Positions 53,746 through 64,000 of a stretch of 64,000 nt of DNA are shown piece by piece. A model generated the notes under the pieces. That model was not told the origin of the DNA and made no database searches. It saw only the letters and a program-made list of their open reading frames with translations. Source of the stretch: Planococcus citri (lineage: Eukaryota; Arthropoda; Insecta; Hemiptera; Pseudococcidae); NCBI RefSeq assembly GCF_950023065.1, contig NC_088679.1, positions 70,742,001 to 70,806,000 of the forward strand, written 5' to 3'. The first letter of the stretch is position 1, and each line of letters starts with the position of its first letter. A program made the translations under genes and the position numbers.

Positions 53746-56700
53746 TTGAATTTTTACTCCCATCAACACAATCTTCTATGTCACGCAAAATGATTTTTCA
53801 AATTCAGAAACATTAAAATAGCCTCTCTTCAGAAGAGGATGAAATCGGTCTTCGGCTCAAGTGGTCCAAAAAGTTTTACCTCTGATACAAAAATTCTCCA
53901 CCCTCTTTCAGTGGAATTGGTCCATAATAATATAAAAATGCCAATTATTTATTTCACTAAAAAGAGGAGGGGGTGGAAGAAAATTTGAAAAATAATTTTT
54001 CAACGCATTTTCCAAGTTGAAAATCGACAACGAAAGTCGCTCGGTTGCAAACGACCAAAAAGAGGTCACGCTGCTATATTTTTTAATCATCTGTACAAGT
54101 TTTTGATTTAATAAGACGAGCGAGAGTTACATTTCTACATATTCGAGTATTCTCTCATTTTTTTTGTCCCGCTCTTGAAATCGTACCTACTATACGGAAT
54201 CGCGACGATAAAATGAATTAAAAAATCCTCGCGAAAGGTAAAAAAAAAAAAAAAAATACCGAAGCGAAATGGAGAGAGAGTAAAAAAAAGGTAATTAAAA
54301 CTTATGAGAAAAAAAGCGTCGTTATAATTGACGTTGCTCACGAAGCATATACAAACTGTTATCTGAACCAGAAAAAAGAGAACATTTTGCGATTTTTTTT
54401 CACTTTTTTTTTTCAAAAATGAATGAAAAAAAAATAGGTATATCTCACGCGACTATTCATTTCCTGGTATTTTTTTCCATATCTTATACGATGATATTTG
54501 TTGTGTTTTTGCTGCACTATCGTCGTGTTTTCTTTTTCTTGAAAAATATTTTTACATTTTTGAAGTTTTTCTCGCGCAACTTGTTTATAAAGTTTGTATC
54601 TACGACGAGATTTCCCTTCTCTACCCTGTTCCTGTTATCGAGACAGCCTTAGTCACGTCGCGCCGGTTTCTATGGGATTTTTTTTTCGCGAGCTATATAT
54701 GCGAAGCGAACAATGTAGACGGTGAAATTTTTATATTCTTTTGAAAAGGCGTATTATATCGCCAACTATTTTGATACCGGAGCTTTTTTTTCGCAATAGT
54801 TTACGATACATTTTATGGGCGAAAACGTCGCGATACATCTTTTTAATTATATCGTTTTCGTGTACATAGCAATAGCATTGGAATGGCGAATAGAAAGAGA
54901 GAAACGGTGAGGTGAGATATGCAGCGGGGTGTTTTCTAAGTCGACTATTTTCGCGAATGAAAGGCCATAGAATGAGAAAAAAAATTCCAGTTTTCGTGTC
55001 TGTGTATTTTATCGATTGTGAAAACTGAAAAAGCATTGTGTTTTAGCTTCGTCGTCGTCGTGGGTATGTGTATACAGTGTTGTAAATTTAAACGTTGCTA
55101 ATTTTCGTCGTGTGTAGGTCGAGGAAGGGAAGGGAAGTGAAGGGAGTTGCGAGAGATAGGAGCATACTTCGCGAGTTAAAAACATAATGATTTACATTTA
55201 GGTAATTGCTGTGTAGCGTTTGCTGGGTGTATTTTGTTTTTTACTTTAACGTGCTGTTGCTTTGTTGGGTGAAAATTTCGAGACAATCAACGTGTATGTG
55301 AATGTAACATTAGGTTAGAGCTCATTTTACGTTTAAATAATGAGAAAAAATTTCATACTATCGGTATAGGTACTTACTTGAAGGAATAGTCATTAAGGTT
55401 TTTCCTCATTTGCATTTTTTAAGGGTACATAAAAGCACGAGGCAGGTTGTCAAAATGGATGAGTCGAGGGCGAGCATGGTGCCTTCGGCTTTTGTAAACA
55501 AGTTTAATCTCGAATAACCGAAATTGTAACGTTAAATAATTCAAAATGTCCAACATTAAAGATTACGACGACGAAAGAGGTTTGGCTGTTTTTTTTTTGT
55601 CGACGACGATGGTGCTTATTTGATTTTGTTTTTATTAAAAACCACGCTCGGTGTAAATAAAATTATAAGCGCGTTGTTCGGTGTCGGTGGCGAATATTTT
55701 CGCAAATTTGTTAATCTCCCAGGAGTTTGAGAAGTTATTTTTTAATGCAGTTATTTTTCTTCGCGCTATGCAAATGCTACACAACGTTGTACTTACTAAA
55801 AGGTTATGCAGTCGAGTTAAAATTTACGCCTGTTCGGTTGTTTTTGTTTTTTATAAACAGTCGTTAGAAATTTGAACGAGCGAAATACTGGGGTAGGGTG
55901 ATTTTTCAGTTCAATTAAGCCGAGTAAAACTCGAGAAGAAAATAAAAGAAGAAGGAAATTTATCGCGAGGTGATTATTATACTTTCGGCGGCGTTCAATT
56001 ATCGTTTTTATCATTAGCCTGTTTACGATAATGAGGCTACCTATCTCGACGGCGAAAAGTGTCGGAAAAAGGGGCACGCAGGACGAAAATTGTACGAGCT
56101 ATAAAAAGAAAAACAATTAATAATGGTTACAAGAAGTACCTATATAGCGAGTATAATGATTATAGGTACCTACTACTACGGCAGCGATAGCAGCGTAGGC
56201 AGGGTCCTCTGCTATGCAGAAACGACAACAAGCGACGTTAAAATACCTACTACTATAAGCATACTCGTAGAGGGGGAAGCTTTTGGCATTCTTTGGTGTT
56301 TTACCTTTTTCAATAATGCGTATAAAGTTAATCGAAAAACCCAATTTCGACATCGTCAAATGCCACTTGTTCGCCGATACTATACACTATGCTACACCCT
56401 CGTTTAATTTCATTTATCGAAATCGTCCGTTTCGTCGTCGTCCTGCTCGCTGATTTGGCTCACCCTATACAGTGAGCTGCAACTGCTGTGTCGGCGGCGA
56501 GGCAGAGGCAATTTTTCATTTTGTTTGGTGCCTATATTAAGCGATTTCAAAGTGAGCTGGGGTAGGTGCATGGAGCACGGGTGGATTTTTTCAGTTGTAT
56601 CGAGCTCTTGAAAAAACGCTGGAAATTGATGGACATCTATTTTATGGTGGATTGCGGAATTCGAATTCGTAAAATTAACGCTAGGGAGGCCCCAACTGGT

Positions 56701-56939
56701 TGGAAAATTTTTGAACTGGATAAAGCTGAATCGAAAGAATATGCAGAAATTAATCAGCAGCCAAAATCTGAGAGGTGCTCGAGTGATTTTTCAATTTTTG
56801 GCGAATTTTTGAAAATCAAACAGCTAAAAAATGAAGAAAAAAAATCAAAATTTTACTAAATCAGAGTTTGCACTCAACTTTTTCCAAAAAAAATAAATAA
56901 AAACGCGAGCAAAAAATACTTGGTATGTACCTACTTGGA
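53746..56939. other. intronic stretch, no gene found
   Basis: Between about 54100 and 56500 the composition is more balanced, with CG dinucleotides and runs such as TCGTCGTCGTCG near 55050. No recognisable exon or RNA gene was seen. Confidence 0.4.
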
Positions 56940-57560
56940 AAAAAATGACCAAAAAAACAGTTTTTTATTTCAAAAAATTGCACTATCTTGCAAATTTCGT
57001 GTAAAAAAGAGAAACTTTTGGCAAGTTTTGACAACAAAGTAGACATTTTCTCAATTTCCGGCAAAAAAAAAAAATACAATTTTGGCAGAAAACGAGTTTT
57101 TGGATGTTTTTTTTTTTTAAAGTGAATCTTTTTGTTTTTTTTTTTCAAAAAACATAAGTTTTTAGCCATTATACCAAACAGCAAAAATTTTTGTCAATTT
57201 TTGACAATACAGACAAAAAGCAAGACTTTGATTTTAGCAAAAATCAGGCCTACCTATATACATCTTTTTTTTTGGGAAATTTTCAGCAATAAAACGAAAT
57301 TTTTGGGTAAATTCTTGAAAAAAAAAATAGATTTTTGTCCAAAACTAAGATTTTGACAATTTTAGCGAAAATGAGGACTTTTTGACAATATTATTGTCGA
57401 AAAAAGCAGACTTTTTGCAACTTTTTGTTTCAGTGAAAAAACGAGGCTTTTAGATAACTTTTGAAAAACACCGAAACTCTTTGACAATTTCCCTAAAAAG
57501 CGAGCATTTTTGGCATAAAGTAAGACTTTTGACAATGAATCGGTCAAAAGAGTCTCTAAC
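56940..57560. repeat. family A-type array
   Basis: Units such as TTTTGGCAAGTTTTGACAA and TTTTTGACAATACAGACAAAAAGCAAGACT recur every 25-35 bp, as in the 13.8-15.3 kb arrays. Confidence 0.5.
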
Positions 57561-60500
57561 GAGCACCGATCACGTTTATTCGCGCTGAAGTTGAATTGGT
57601 CGGATTATAGGATGTTTTTTCGAAATGTGGAATTGAATTTTGAAATATAGCAGAAGGCTCCAGAACGACTTGAAACCACCTTTAATCGACTCAGCATGTT
57701 GAAATTATTTTATGAAGTAAATTTTTCAGATTTCTATCTTCATTGTGTAAAATTTTGTAAGAACTTGATGTTTTCAAAAATCTGATGGAAGCTCTAAAAC
57801 TGCTCAAAACGGTTGGAAATAGTTTTCAATCGATTTGGAGGGTCGATAATAGAGAACTTACCCAATTTCAGCTTTCTAGGTAAATTTGGTAAAATTTTGG
57901 CGTTTTCCTCATTTTTGGTTTTTAATTTTCAAAAAATTTGTCAAAAATTGTAAAACGCACTTGGCTAGTAGTACATAATTATATTTCTGTGTGCTCGGCC
58001 TTATTCGGTTCAAAATTTTTATCCAATACCTTAAATGCTGATAAAACGAGATTACACTTTCAATTTCAAAATGGTTTATAGTACAATCTCCTCCTCCCCC
58101 CCCCTCCCCCGAAAAAAATCACAAATTTTGTTGAGAAAAAACAACTATGATGAAACTTTTTCATAAAAAAAGTGACTACAAACTGATTTTGATGTTATAG
58201 ATATTAGGTATTTCAACAGGAAATACAAACAATATGATTTTATTTGCTAGATCAGTGATCATTCTATGTACATCAATTTGACTAAAAACATGTGATTTTT
58301 GAAGTCGAATCTTTCGATTTTGCTAAATTTTTATGACAAGAATTCGGAATTGCCCATTCAACAATCTTGTAAAACACCATTTGTTTATCCCAGATCCCTC
58401 GTAAGGGAAGTGGGTGGCTCTATTCTATAATGGGATACTTCGTGGTGATCAATTTCAGAAACATATAACTTGATCGCTATGATATTTAGCATAAAGCATT
58501 TTTTCAAATCTGTAAAAGTGATATAAAAACGTGGAAAAACCATTAAAATCTCTAAAAATGATATGGAATATCGTTAAAATGACTTTAAACCACGAATAAA
58601 TCATCGAAATTACTGCAAAAAATTTCAGTACCTACCTTGATCAATAAAAAGGGTCTCACTTCAATGTGAAAATTTAGATAACACCAACCATTTTTTCGCA
58701 ATAAAATTCCAAAAATTATTCATAAATATATTTTTGGTACAAGCTTTGCACTTCGCAGTATTTCAAAATGGGCATTTTTTCGGCTAAAAGATATTGATGC
58801 TGCGTAGAAATTATAAACATTTTCATAGGGAAAATGAAATATTCTCAAAATCGAAAACCACCGTCACATTTAACACAGTTTTATTCAAATTTTGTCTAGA
58901 TGTAAAAATTTTTCCTCGAAGACTGTCGAAAATGTCGAAGAAAGAGAGTAAGATTCCATGATTTAGAGCTTCAGAGGAGAAAAAAAAAATCAAAAAAATT
59001 TTCAAGTGATGAAATTTTATTAATTTGACTTGCTGTTTTCATCTTCATAATTATCTATTTAAATTTGGTTTTGGAAATTCACGTAGCTACTTATTTTGAG
59101 AAATTATCGATTCCCAAAGTTTCTGTTCCTCAAATTCAATTTTTTCATCTCAATATCACGATTCAATTTTTTTTCCATTCCAACTTACCTATGGCATGAA
59201 AATTTTTGAAAATCATTCGTTGAACGAATCAAAATAAGAGTTTTTTCAAGTGTGTTTCGAATTATTCCAAAAAATTTGGTTACCATTCAGACGCAGTGAT
59301 GGGAAAACTTTTACATTTCAACCTTAATTTTTAGTTTCTGTTTTGCTCTTTTCACTTTTGGAATTTCATTCGGTTTTAGTTTCGTTTTCAGTTTCTTCAT
59401 TTCAGTTTGAGTTTATAGTTCCACTTATTTTTCCCATCAAATTCGTAATATGTATTTTGGAAATTTTGAGAAAAATAAGCTACTTAAATTTGTTTTGCTT
59501 TATCAGTTTCTGTTTTAGGTTTTTAGTTGCAATTTTGCTTTTTTCAATTTCAGTTTTACTCATTTCAATTTCAGATTTTCAGTCTTCCATCACTGCTCAG
59601 ACGTCATGTCCAGAATATCAGATTATTAGATTTAAAATTTCAGATATTTTTGGAGGGGGGGGGGGGGGGTGGCAATTCTTTTCTTTCCAATTGAATCTAA
59701 CGAGAAGCTTATTTATGAACAAACGAAAAAATTTCTTCATGTTATGATTTAGGGTCCTTTAAATTATTCAAACATTTTTGACGAGGAAAGGATGAGGGAA
59801 AGTTACATGGATTTCACGATCTTCTTTGGTGCAATTTTGGCCTTGCAACGTCATTTTACTTCTACGTGGGAGGCATAACCCCCCCTCCCAACCCTGGTCT
59901 TCTTCACCCGCCCATCTTTCCTCCTCTGTTTGAATCCTCTTTTATGTGTACACCTTTATGAACCTTTACACTTTTAAAACGAGTAGTAAAAAATGCCTAC
60001 CAAACTGAACCTATACCCTACATACATAAATGCGTCGCTCGTAATAAAGTCAGAAAACGATATACGAATCGAAAAAGTAAATAGCAATATGCATTTACGC
60101 TATAATTGAATGACACTTTGGAATACTTTCAAGTGTACTAGCGGCGGCAAAAGAACTGCCGCCACGTTGCTCGAATTACAACGTTTTTGAATACCTACAC
60201 CTCCTCCCATCCCCACCTCTACTTACACTATGCTCATTGCTCATGCTATATCGAAAAGGAAATACTATACGTTTTATAAACGTTTAATGGATGTGAAAAA
60301 GTAAAAAAAAAATAAATGTGTGAAATGAAACTTATTTCACTCGTGTATGTGCCTCTGTATGTGCCGAAAGACTAAAAACATCAAAGATATTTCCTCCAAC
60401 TCCGGTATTAACTTCTTTCCTGACTCCGTCCTCTTCCGCCTGCCTGCCTGCCTTATAGTTGAACTGCGTGCGAGAAGCATTCTGTTGTAACGTAAATGGG

Positions 60501-61304
60501 AAAAATTATCCGTCGAATGCAATTCTCGATTGGTTAATGTGTTCGTTCGAGTTAAATGAGACGACTCGGTTTGATAGGCTTTTTACGCGTATCGATTATT
60601 TACCTAGTACACTTGGACCTTTTAATTTTAGTATACCGGAATCGAGAGCTAGGAAAAGGGCTGAATTTTTACGCCATCTTGCCCCACCGAATATTCGTTT
60701 CGATATTTTTTTATTTTTTCATTTCACATACAGATACGCATATTATTTAAATTGTATCAAAATGAAAACTCGAATATAGTATTTCGACTCGTCGATTTTG
60801 ACAAGCTTTGTCGTAATGTTTTTTCCTCATCATCGTATACAGTACATGACGTCGCATCATCTTCCGCAAAACGTCATCGTGATGCCGCCGACCGCTCGTC
60901 ATTTCTGCGCCAGGCGCTCGTACGTATATTCGAAAATGCATTTAAATATTTAAAAGAATAAAGACGAGAGAAAAAAACCTCGCAACTGAAAAAAAAACCT
61001 GCAAACCGAACTGTCAGAATAAATTTTGAAATCTATAATAGAATTATGTTATCTATTTGTTATAAAGGGTGGAAAAACTTCGATGAAATTGCGATTTCGT
61101 TTTATATATTCTTTTATTCTCGCGTAGAGTATACGAAACTGAAGCTTGGCAGGCAGCACAGGAGAGCAGAGCGGGGTTTTGTACGCTTCGCCTCGTCCAA
61201 GTTATATATTCTTTTTTCGTATTCTATATATTCTGTTCGGTTCTTTTTTTTTATTTTATTTTATTGTTCGTCGCAGTTTTAAATTTATTATTGTTTTGTC
61301 GTAG
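57561..61304. other. intronic stretch, no gene found
   Basis: Contains a C-rich patch near 58090 and G15 at 59655-59669. The stretch 60300-61260 is less A/T-rich. No homology-supported exon before 61305. Confidence 0.4.
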
Positions 61305-61419
61305 GCATTCCAGATTTGGTGGTACGTTTGTCGTTAAAGGAGTGAAATCCATCAGCGATAACGATCTCGTCGTACATTCGCTGAACAATCAGATTACATC
61401 GTCGTTTGATACAAAAAAG
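61305..61419 (+). CDS. timeout: timeout/TIMELESS-family exon (third in window)
   Basis: A 115-bp exon. Its first base completes the Arg codon of the preceding exon. It then encodes HSRFGGTFVVKGVKSISD and a further segment ending SSFDTKK before donor GTAATA. The (R)HSRFGG..(V/I)V..(V/L)KSI motif is among the most conserved in TIMELESS and timeout, and I do not recall it in Drosophila circadian TIM. This is the strongest single support for the paralogue call. Confidence 0.95.
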
Positions 61420-61821
61420 GTAATATTTTTAGCCTTTTGACAATTTTTCTTCTCGCCTCACAACTGCTCGACTGACTTGAAACAGAATCCACGCTTTTGA
61501 GAGTTTTGCTACTCAGGAGTATCGATGTCGCTGGTATTGGCTATATACTATGAAAAGAAGTTCCAAAGACGATTTTATGTACACTTTCTGCGATATATAT
61601 ATAAGTTTTAATCGATTCCCGTAGGCTGCACAAGTTGGAACTTTTACGCGCCGAACATGGCATCGTCGTATCGATTCTAAATGGCGATTTTAAACGATAA
61701 AAAAAAAGTTAAATTGTATTTTATCTCATTAGAGAATTGATAGCGATAGTAAAGGGCGTGTTTTGAACGTTCTTTTTTTCATCGAGACTTACTTTTTTTT
61801 CCACCTTGTTTGTTTCGACAG
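61420..61821 (+). other. timeout: timeout intron, 402 bp
   Basis: Donor GTAATA and acceptor TTTCGACAG, phase 0. No repeat was recognised. Confidence 0.85.
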
Positions 61822-61968
61822 CATAAACTGAAAACGCCGAAAAATCGAGCCCCGATGCAGTGCGACTCTGTCGAAAGAAGATCAGCATTCAGTGTACGAG
61901 TTTTAATGAAGGAATTCTGCGTAGAATTTTTAAACGGAGCTTATAACGGACTGATGCGTTATATAAGG
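61822..61968 (+). CDS. timeout: timeout/TIMELESS-family exon (fourth in window)
   Basis: A 147-bp, 49-codon exon in phase 0 at both ends. It begins with a basic segment HKLKTPKNRAPMQ, then SVERRSAFSVRVLMKEFC and EFLNGAYNGLMRYIR. This matches the TIMELESS stretch with a (K/R)-rich linker followed by (R)RSA..VR.(F/L)...FC.EFL...YN.LM. The donor is GTAATA. Confidence 0.94.
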
Positions 61969-62584
61969 GTAATACTTCATTTATACTGTATTTAACAAAT
62001 ACGAGTAGGTACCTACCTATGCGATTAAATCCAATGTCCAGATTTTTATAACCCTTCCACTACCTTCTTCCTATCAACGATTTGGATTATATGTAGGTAC
62101 TCTTTCTCTCGATGCATTTTCAAATTTATCGAATACGTGAAATTATTCGGTGCACCGAATCGTAATTGTAGAATACAGATGAATTCTATTCCAGTTATTT
62201 TCTTTTATGCTCGTAAATTTTGAATAGATACCCTACACTTTTGTATAAAAAATATGTACGTACGTATGATCGCGATCACTATACACATAATGCAAATATA
62301 ACCTGGTAATTTTTATCCCCGACATACTCGTACAATGAAAAAAGTCTATTTATCTGAAAAATTAATGTTTACTTTGTCGAATATAGTAGGTATTTGTGAT
62401 TCTACGAGTATGAATCCCAATGTAGCAACCTAATCCATTTTTATTAGCTTTTACTACTCATTATTTAGGCATTATAACCGTATAGCATATGTACGAACTT
62501 TTATTAAAAAGATTTATTTTATTTGATGTTTTTTTTTTTTAGAAAAAATTACTACCTATACACGGATTAACGTTTTGTTTGCAG
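61969..62584 (+). other. timeout: timeout intron, 616 bp
   Basis: Donor GTAATA and acceptor TTTTGTTTGCAG, phase 0. It contains TAGGTACCTACCTA-type words common in the host DNA. Confidence 0.85.
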
Positions 62585-62697
62585 GAAATGCTGGCTCGTG
62601 GTAAAGCTCAATCGAACGACGAATCGTATTATTTCTGGGCGATGAGGTTTTTCATGCAGTTTAATCGGTGTTATAAATTCGAAGTGAAGCTGATTAG
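62585..62697 (+). CDS. timeout: timeout/TIMELESS-family exon (fifth in window)
   Basis: A 113-bp exon beginning EMLARGKAQSNDESYYFWAM and continuing RFFMQFNR, ending with two bases of a codon before donor GTAAGT. It matches the family segment L.R.KAQ..DE(T/S)YY.WA..FFM.FNR. The remaining, larger part of the gene lies beyond the window. Confidence 0.95.
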
Positions 62698-62799
62698 GTA
62701 AGTTGCATTGGATTTTTTTCAAAATATTTCGTTACGTGAATCGGAATACATACCTACGTATAAGAGTGAGGTTTGTGTGCTTTTGCCGAGGAATTTTTT

Positions 62800-62910
62800 G
62801 AACTGGCTCTTTCAGATTTGAATGAAACTGAGCTTAATCAAAAGAGCATCAGCATGCCCTAAAACTCTTGTGACCGAAATTTTAAGCAGCACGAAAAAGG
62901 AGAGATTCGC
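62800..62910 (+). repeat. family A fragment
   Basis: GAATGAAACTGAGCTTAATC followed by ACTCTTGTGACCGAAATTTT parallels 43550-43610. Confidence 0.5.
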
Positions 62911-63479
62911 GAATTCAAATGAATTGTGTATCTTTTTCACTATTTTAGCTACCAACTTTTGAAATTCAATTTTTTTTTTGCGAATTAAGTAATAGTTGGT
63001 TGCTAAAGGTGTAGTAAATTTTCGCCTTGATTATCTCTAATTTTTTGCCATAATGATTCAAGAAAATAGTGAAAAAACGTTTCCAAATCACAAATTTTCT
63101 TTTCCCCTCGCTTCGCTTGGGTCATTTGGCTTTTTTTTCAAATTTTCTGAAACATGATTGTTCAAAAACAACGAGACTGTTTTACAAAATCTTGACAGAG
63201 TAAGGAAAGAAATGCAAATTTTGCAGGTCATTGGATCGATTTTTTTTTAAATTGAAAAAAGTAGTCCAAAAATCAGAAAAATGTCTTGCCTCTGGATTTC
63301 AATTAAGTGTAGAAATCTTGTGAGAGGCTGAGAGAAATTTTTGTGACGATTCTCTCGTTCTTTTGAATAAAATGATGAAATGGGCAGAGAGGGGAGGGGA
63401 GAAGAGGGAGGATCCTGAAATCTCGTCTACCTTCTCATGAATAAAAATATAAAAAAAACTGCTATTAGAATATTTTGAA
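62911..63479. other. intronic stretch, nothing recognised
   Basis: Contains CCCCTCGCTTCGCTTGGG near 63108, a motif shared with the TIR element at 45.6-47.0 kb. Confidence 0.4.
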
Positions 63480-64000
63480 AATCTTTGACACTTTTTGACA
63501 CCAATTGACCTATTTTGTGACAATTTTGACACAAATCAACATTTTGTGACAATTTTGACACAAATCAACATTTTGTGACAATTTTGCACAAATCGACACG
63601 TTGTGATGATTTTGACACTTTTGACATAAATTAGCACTTTTGACAACTTTTGAGACAAATTGACATGTCTCAACAATTCTGACAAAACGCAAATTGACAC
63701 TTTTTGGACAATTTTGACACATATTGACACTTTTGATAATTTTGACACAAATTGCAACTTTTGACAATTTTGCACAAATTTGGCACAAATTTGGCACTTT
63801 TGACAATTTTGACACAAATTTGCACTTTTGACAATTTTGACACAAATTGACACATCTTGACAATTCTGGTAGTACACAAATGGACACTTTTTTGTCAATT
63901 TTGACACAAATCAACACTTTTTGACCATTTAGACACCAATTGACACATTGACAATTTGGACACAAATTGCACTTTTTGTCAATTTAGACACAAATTGACA
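63480..64000. repeat. GACAATTTTGACACAAATT tandem array, runs off the window
   Basis: Units of TGACAATTTTGACACAAATT with CACTTTTGACA variants recur about every 24-36 bp to the window edge. The overlapping Cys-rich open frames on the minus strand are products of the repeat, not a gene. Confidence 0.75.

Larger units (their letters stand above)
49344..61304 (+). other. timeout: timeout intron, about 12 kb
   Basis: Donor GTAATA at 49344 and acceptor TTTTGTCGTAG ending at 61304, with compatible phase. It holds a long palindrome, T-rich repeats and family A arrays. No other exon was recognised. Confidence 0.85.

Noticed and set aside
53246..53749. 167-codon Phe-rich plus frame
   Set aside because: Lies in a T-rich degenerate tract with several overlapping open frames of the same kind; composition artefact.
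809..62697. Assignment of the host exons to circadian timeless (Tim-1)
   Set aside because: The RHSRFGG..V and RRSA..VR...FC.EFL segments fit TIMELESS/timeout proteins and are not in the circadian paralogue as I know it.
63510..63965. Cys-rich minus frames resembling a repeat protein
   Set aside because: Multiple overlapping frames are open because of the tandem GACAATTTTGACACAAATT repeat.

Overview
The window is eukaryotic: spliced exons with GT-AG introns, AT-rich intronic DNA, and many degenerate repeats. Protein matches and repeat texture suggest an insect, possibly a hemipteran, but the order is inferred. Nothing prokaryotic is present.

Host gene. Five plus-strand exons (809-904, 49180-49343, 61305-61419, 61822-61968, 62585-62697) join in consistent phase. 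They encode part of the conserved N-terminal region of a TIMELESS/Tof1/Swi1-family protein, most like vertebrate TIMELESS and insect timeout. Almost all other sequence lies inside its introns. The first complete intron is about 48.3 kb and the second about 12 kb.

Giant retrotransposon. A 21,287-bp LTR element (19743-41029) sits in the 48-kb intron in the same orientation as the gene. It has two 759-bp LTRs that differ at one base, TG...CA ends, a GATT target-site duplication inside a 34-bp satellite, and a tRNA-Lys-type primer binding site. Gag is followed by a canonical A AAA AAC -1 frameshift site and an intact Pol of about 2,227 residues. Pol order is: SGNH-like N-terminal region, viral-type superfamily 1 helicase, aspartic protease, reverse transcriptase, weak gypsy-type RNase H, integrase zinc finger and DDE core, a second complete RNase H1, and the integrase GPY/F tail. 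Downstream lie four related accessory genes. Three have RING-like zinc finger + coiled coil + SGNH-hydrolase-like domain, and one has coiled coil + SGNH only and a probable short intron. One of the four (37858-39666) carries a single internal stop. The palindrome TTACGTAA occurs about 28 times in the element and once in the remaining 42.7 kb, by eye. This element is the most unusual content of the window. How the parts may cooperate (inference): Gag packages the RNA, the helicase and two RNases H help copy an unusually long genome, and the accessory proteins may bind nucleic acid or act as chaperones, ubiquitin ligases or esterases.

Remaining intronic DNA. There are three short elements with terminal inverted repeats (4946-5498, 9295-10219, 45608-46964), a tRNA-derived SINE head (13301-13379, minus), a 445-bp near-perfect palindrome just downstream of the second exon (49685-50129), a 48-bp tandem array (47671-48005), the 34-bp satellite around the retrotransposon, a dispersed unclassified repeat family with copies in both orientations, and long T-rich degenerate tracts. 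I found no other host gene.
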